From NCBI RefSeq assembly GCF_949298305.1, contig NZ_CASFWU010000047.1:1-25874 (forward strand): a DNA stretch of 25,874 nucleotides. Direction: 5' to 3'. A program made the position numbers and the translations under genes. Shown piece after piece: positions 23,284 through 25,874 of this stretch (its first letter is position 1; every line of letters begins with the position of its first letter). The DNA comes from an uncultured Bacteroides sp. (GTDB lineage: Bacteria > Bacteroidota > Bacteroidia > Bacteroidales > Bacteroidaceae). The notes under the pieces are model-generated. The model was not told the origin of the DNA. It saw only the letters and a list, made by a program, of their open reading frames with translations, and ran no database searches.

Positions 23284-24075
23284 ATGAAAAAGGTATTAGT
23301 TTCTATTTGCATGGCAGGTGCCGTGGTCGGCTTGTCATCGTGTGCATCCACCAAAAATGCCGCCACCCTTTCTTCCTTAGGCGGCGAATGGAACATCATT
23401 GAAATAAATGGCATGGCCGTGGTTCCCGCTCCGGGACAAGAATTTCCGTTCCTTGGTTTCGACACCCAGGCGGGCAGAATCTACGGCAACAGCGGATGCA
23501 ACAGCCTTACCGGCACGCTTGACGTAAATGCCAAACCGGAGAAAATAGATTTCAGCAACCTGGGAAGCACCCGCATGATGTGTCCCGACATGACTTTGGA
23601 GAACAACGTATTGTCCGCTTTGGGCACCATCAAGAAATACAAGAGTCTGGGACAGGACAACATGGCCCTCTATGCCTCTTCCAAACGTCCTGTCATCGTC
23701 TTGCAGAAGCGCACTTCCGCTTCCGGCCTTTCCGGTCTGGAAGGGAAATGGATGGTCAGCGAAGCCGGCGGTGAGGCCGTACCCGAAAACATGGAGAAGC
23801 AGCCCTTCATCGAGTTCGACATCAATGGCAAGAAGATACATGGCAACGCCGGATGCAACATCATCAACGGCGACATCCAGACGGACGAAGCCTCAGCTTC
23901 CTCCATCTCCTTCCCCATGGTGACCTCCACCATGATGGCCTGCCCCGACATGGAAGTGGAAAGCCGCATCCTGAAAGCATTGAACGAAGTACGCACCTTC
24001 GGCCGACTGGCAGGAGGAAGTATCGGCCTCTACAATGCAGACAACACGCTGGTCATGGTATTGACCCAGAACTGA
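23284..24075 (+). CDS. Lipoprotein with two META (HslJ-like) domains
   Basis: This 263-residue protein has a lipoprotein signal with lipobox LSSC (Cys near residue 20), followed by CASTKNA. Two META domains are in tandem: the first from GGEWNIIEINGMAV with GNSGCNSLTGTLDV and STRMMCPDM, the second from EGKWMVSEAGGEAV with GNAGCNIINGD and STMMACPDM. The repeated GNxGCNxxxG and CPDM motifs identify the domain family, related to heat-inducible HslJ of E. coli; each domain keeps a pair of cysteines that could form a disulfide in the periplasm. Function is unknown, but cell-envelope stress is the usual suggestion. It is a single-gene transcript with its own promoter and a strong terminator. Confidence 0.92.
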   Translation: MKKVLVSICMAGAVVGLSSCASTKNAATLSSLGGEWNIIEINGMAVVPAPGQEFPFLGFDTQAGRIYGNSGCNSLTGTLDVNAKPEKIDFSNLGSTRMMCPDMTLENNVLSALGTIKKYKSLGQDNMALYASSKRPVIVLQKRTSASGLSGLEGKWMVSEAGGEAVPENMEKQPFIEFDINGKKIHGNAGCNIINGDIQTDEASASSISFPMVTSTMMACPDMEVESRILKALNEVRTFGRLAGGSIGLYNADNTLVMVLTQN

Positions 24076-24140
24076 CCCCCGACCGTCTTTATCGGCAGGT
24101 CTCCCCATGCCGTGGCATGCCACGCTTGCCACGGCCCCCG

Positions 24141-24184
24141 ATGACCGCAGACCGCTGTCCACCGCGACAACCGTCTGCGGTCAT
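24141..24184 (+). terminator. Rho-independent terminator after the META lipoprotein gene
   Basis: ATGACCGCAGAC (24141-24152) and GTCTGCGGTCAT (24173-24184) form a perfect 12-bp stem followed by TCTTTTGTC. Just upstream is a perfect 14-bp palindrome CGTGGCATGCCACG (24111-24124), a possible second hairpin. Confidence 0.8.
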
Positions 24185-24290
24185 TCTTTTGTCTGCCTGT
24201 CACGTTCCTTCTTGACAGCAAACGCATCATTTCCTGCCAAACTGACAGCCTTCACTGCCACTTTATGACTCCACTACCCCTCCGAACATT

Positions 24291-24344
24291 TTGGCACAAG
24301 GTTTGTCTATTTATTGGCGTCTGCCGTTTTAAAGCAGGCGTCAA
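24291..24344 (+). promoter_or_regulatory. dnaK upstream elements: sigma-54-like motif and leader hairpin
   Basis: TTGGCAC (24291-24297) and TTGT (24303-24306) have the spacing of a -24/-12 promoter, but the usual GC at -12 is GT. Downstream, 11-base arms (24314-24324 and 24334-24344, core GCGTCTGC and GCAGGCGT) pair around a 9-base spacer with two G-T wobbles. No TAnnTTTG box of normal quality was found. The rest of 24185-24377 shows nothing else. Confidence 0.4.
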
Positions 24345-24377
24345 CATAGAATAATAACAAATAAAATAATAACGATC

Positions 24378-25874
24378 ATGGGAAAAATTATTGGTATTGA
24401 CTTAGGAACTACAAACTCTTGTGTTGCCGTATTTGAAGGTAACGAACCTGTAGTAATTGCAAACAGCGAAGGTAAGCGCACCACTCCTTCCGTAGTGGCA
24501 TTCGTTGACGGTGGCGAACGTAAAGTGGGCGATCCCGCCAAGCGTCAGGCCATCACCAACCCCAAGCGCACGGTGTACTCCATCAAGCGTTTCATGGGTG
24601 AGAACTGGTCACAGGTACAGAAGGAAGTGGCCCGTATGCCCTACCCGGTAGTGAACGACAACAACATGCCGCGTGTCGACATCGACGGACGCCACTACAC
24701 TCCGCAGGAAATCTCGGCCATGATTCTTCAGAAGATGAAGAAGACTGCCGAAGACTATCTGGGTCAGGAAGTGACCGAAGCCGTCATCACTGTTCCTGCC
24801 TACTTCTCCGACTCACAACGTCAGGCCACTAAGGAAGCCGGACAGATTGCCGGTCTGGAAGTGAAACGTATCGTGAACGAACCTACCGCGGCAGCCTTGG
24901 CTTACGGTATTGACAAATCCAACAAGGACATGAAGGTAGCCGTATTCGACCTTGGTGGTGGTACGTTCGATATCTCCATCCTGGAGTTCGGTGGCGGTGT
25001 GTTCGAAGTATTGTCAACCAACGGTGATACTCACCTGGGTGGTGACGACTTCGACCAGGTTATCATCAACTGGCTGGTTGAAGAGTTCAAGAACGACGAA
25101 GGTGCCGACCTGACTCAAGACCCGATGGCCATGCAACGTCTGAAGGAAGCTGCCGAGAAGGCCAAGATTGAGTTGTCTTCTTCTACTTCTACCGAAATCA
25201 ACCTGCCGTACATCATGCCGGTAGGCGGTGTGCCCAAGCACTTGGTTAAGACGTTGACCCGTGCCAAATTCGAGGCTTTGGCCCACAACCTGATTCAGGC
25301 TTGTCTGGAGCCGTGTAAGAAGGCCATGAGCGATGCCGGCCTGAGCAATTCCGACATCGACGAAGTCATCCTTGTAGGTGGTTCTTCACGTATCCCCGCC
25401 GTACAGAAGCTTGTTGAAGACTTCTTTGGCAAGGTTCCTTCCAAGGGTGTGAACCCCGACGAAGTGGTTGCCGTAGGTGCTGCCGTACAGGGTGCCGTGC
25501 TGACCGACGAAATCAAGGGTGTCGTACTGCTCGACGTTACTCCGTTGTCAATGGGTATCGAGACACTGGGCGGTGTGATGACCAAGCTGATTGACGCCAA
25601 CACGACCATCCCGTGCAAGAAGAGTGAAATCTTCTCGACGGCTGCCGACAACCAGACCGAAGTGACCATCCACGTACTGCAAGGCGAGCGTCCTATGGCT
25701 GCGCAGAACAAGTCTATCGGCCAGTTCAACTTGACAGGCATTGCCCCGGCCCGCCGTGGTGTGCCCCAGATTGAAGTAACCTTCGACATCGACGCCAACG
25801 GCATCCTGAAGGTATCCGCCAAGGATAAGGCCACGGGCAAGGAACAAGCCATCCGTATCGAGGCTTCCAGCGGC
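24378..25874 (+). CDS. dnaK: Chaperone DnaK (Hsp70), 3' end beyond the window
   Basis: The first 499 codons of DnaK are present; the frame is open to the last base. The ATPase domain has the phosphate-1 loop GIDLGTTNS (5-13), AYFSDSQRQATKEAG, VNEPTAAALAYG, the phosphate-2 loop FDLGGGTFD and the adenosine motif LVGGSSRIPAVQ. The hydrophobic linker GVVLLDVTPLSMG leads to the substrate-binding domain, which runs off the edge. Hsp70 refolds proteins with DnaJ and GrpE; neither gene is in the window. Codon choice is more restricted than in neighbouring genes, as expected for a highly expressed gene. The start at 24378 gives the conserved MGKIIGIDLG N-terminus. Confidence 0.98.
   Translation, partial: MGKIIGIDLGTTNSCVAVFEGNEPVVIANSEGKRTTPSVVAFVDGGERKVGDPAKRQAITNPKRTVYSIKRFMGENWSQVQKEVARMPYPVVNDNNMPRVDIDGRHYTPQEISAMILQKMKKTAEDYLGQEVTEAVITVPAYFSDSQRQATKEAGQIAGLEVKRIVNEPTAAALAYGIDKSNKDMKVAVFDLGGGTFDISILEFGGGVFEVLSTNGDTHLGGDDFDQVIINWLVEEFKNDEGADLTQDPMAMQRLKEAAEKAKIELSSSTSTEINLPYIMPVGGVPKHLVKTLTRAKFEALAHNLIQACLEPCKKAMSDAGLSNSDIDEVILVGGSSRIPAVQKLVEDFFGKVPSKGVNPDEVVAVGAAVQGAVLTDEIKGVVLLDVTPLSMGIETLGGVMTKLIDANTTIPCKKSEIFSTAADNQTEVTIHVLQGERPMAAQNKSIGQFNLTGIAPARRGVPQIEVTFDIDANGILKVSAKDKATGKEQAIRIEASSG

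Overview
The window looks like a Bacteroidales chromosome, most likely Bacteroides or Phocaeicola. The reasons are a SusC/SusD outer-membrane pair, Bacteroidetes-type promoters (TTTG, about 20 bases, then TAnnTTTG) in front of most genes, a two-gene split LysO exporter, a DUF4250 protein, and intergenic hairpins typical of this order. It reads mostly as ordinary chromosome with a few accessory or decaying pieces. No rRNA, tRNA, CRISPR array, insertion sequence or phage gene was recognised.

Left part (1-4404): an AT-rich non-coding start, then a promoter and a compact two-gene McrBC-like (type IV restriction-like) defence system. It consists of an AAA+ motor with McrB signatures and a DUF2357/PD-(D/E)XK nuclease partner with an extra C-terminal region. 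No methyltransferase is next to it.

4636-9112 (minus strand): a SusC/SusD pair without an adjacent enzyme or regulator. The SusC protein goes from its signal peptide straight into the TonB box and plug. Upstream lies the C-terminal stub of a MATE-type transporter, still behind a good promoter.

9356-11569 (plus): a promoter, a leader of about 300 bases with a 36-codon reading frame, the split lysine exporter LysO (two overlapping genes), then an EamA-type transporter. Tail-to-tail with it is a toxin-antitoxin locus (minus) in which the antitoxin is intact but the RelE/ParE-like toxin is broken by a stop codon and by a frameshift at an 8-base homopolymer. A perfect 24-bp palindrome plus a third half-site lies upstream of the antitoxin.

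12253-20113: housekeeping genes. mfd (minus) is divergent from a polyprenol-phosphate mannosyltransferase (plus); then come pyrC (plus), a 58-residue DUF4250 gene (minus), a non-coding stretch with degenerate tandem repeats of about 22 bp, and corA (plus). The likely starts of mfd, pyrC and corA lie well inside their longest open frames; promoter boxes support this for mfd and corA.

20231-25874: recA and bcp (minus, 5 bases apart) follow a saccharopine-dehydrogenase-like gene that is probably the carboxyspermidine dehydrogenase of the alternative spermidine pathway. Divergent from it is a lipoprotein with two META domains, then a strong terminator and dnaK, cut by the window end. dnaK has a sigma-54-like element and a hairpin in its upstream region.
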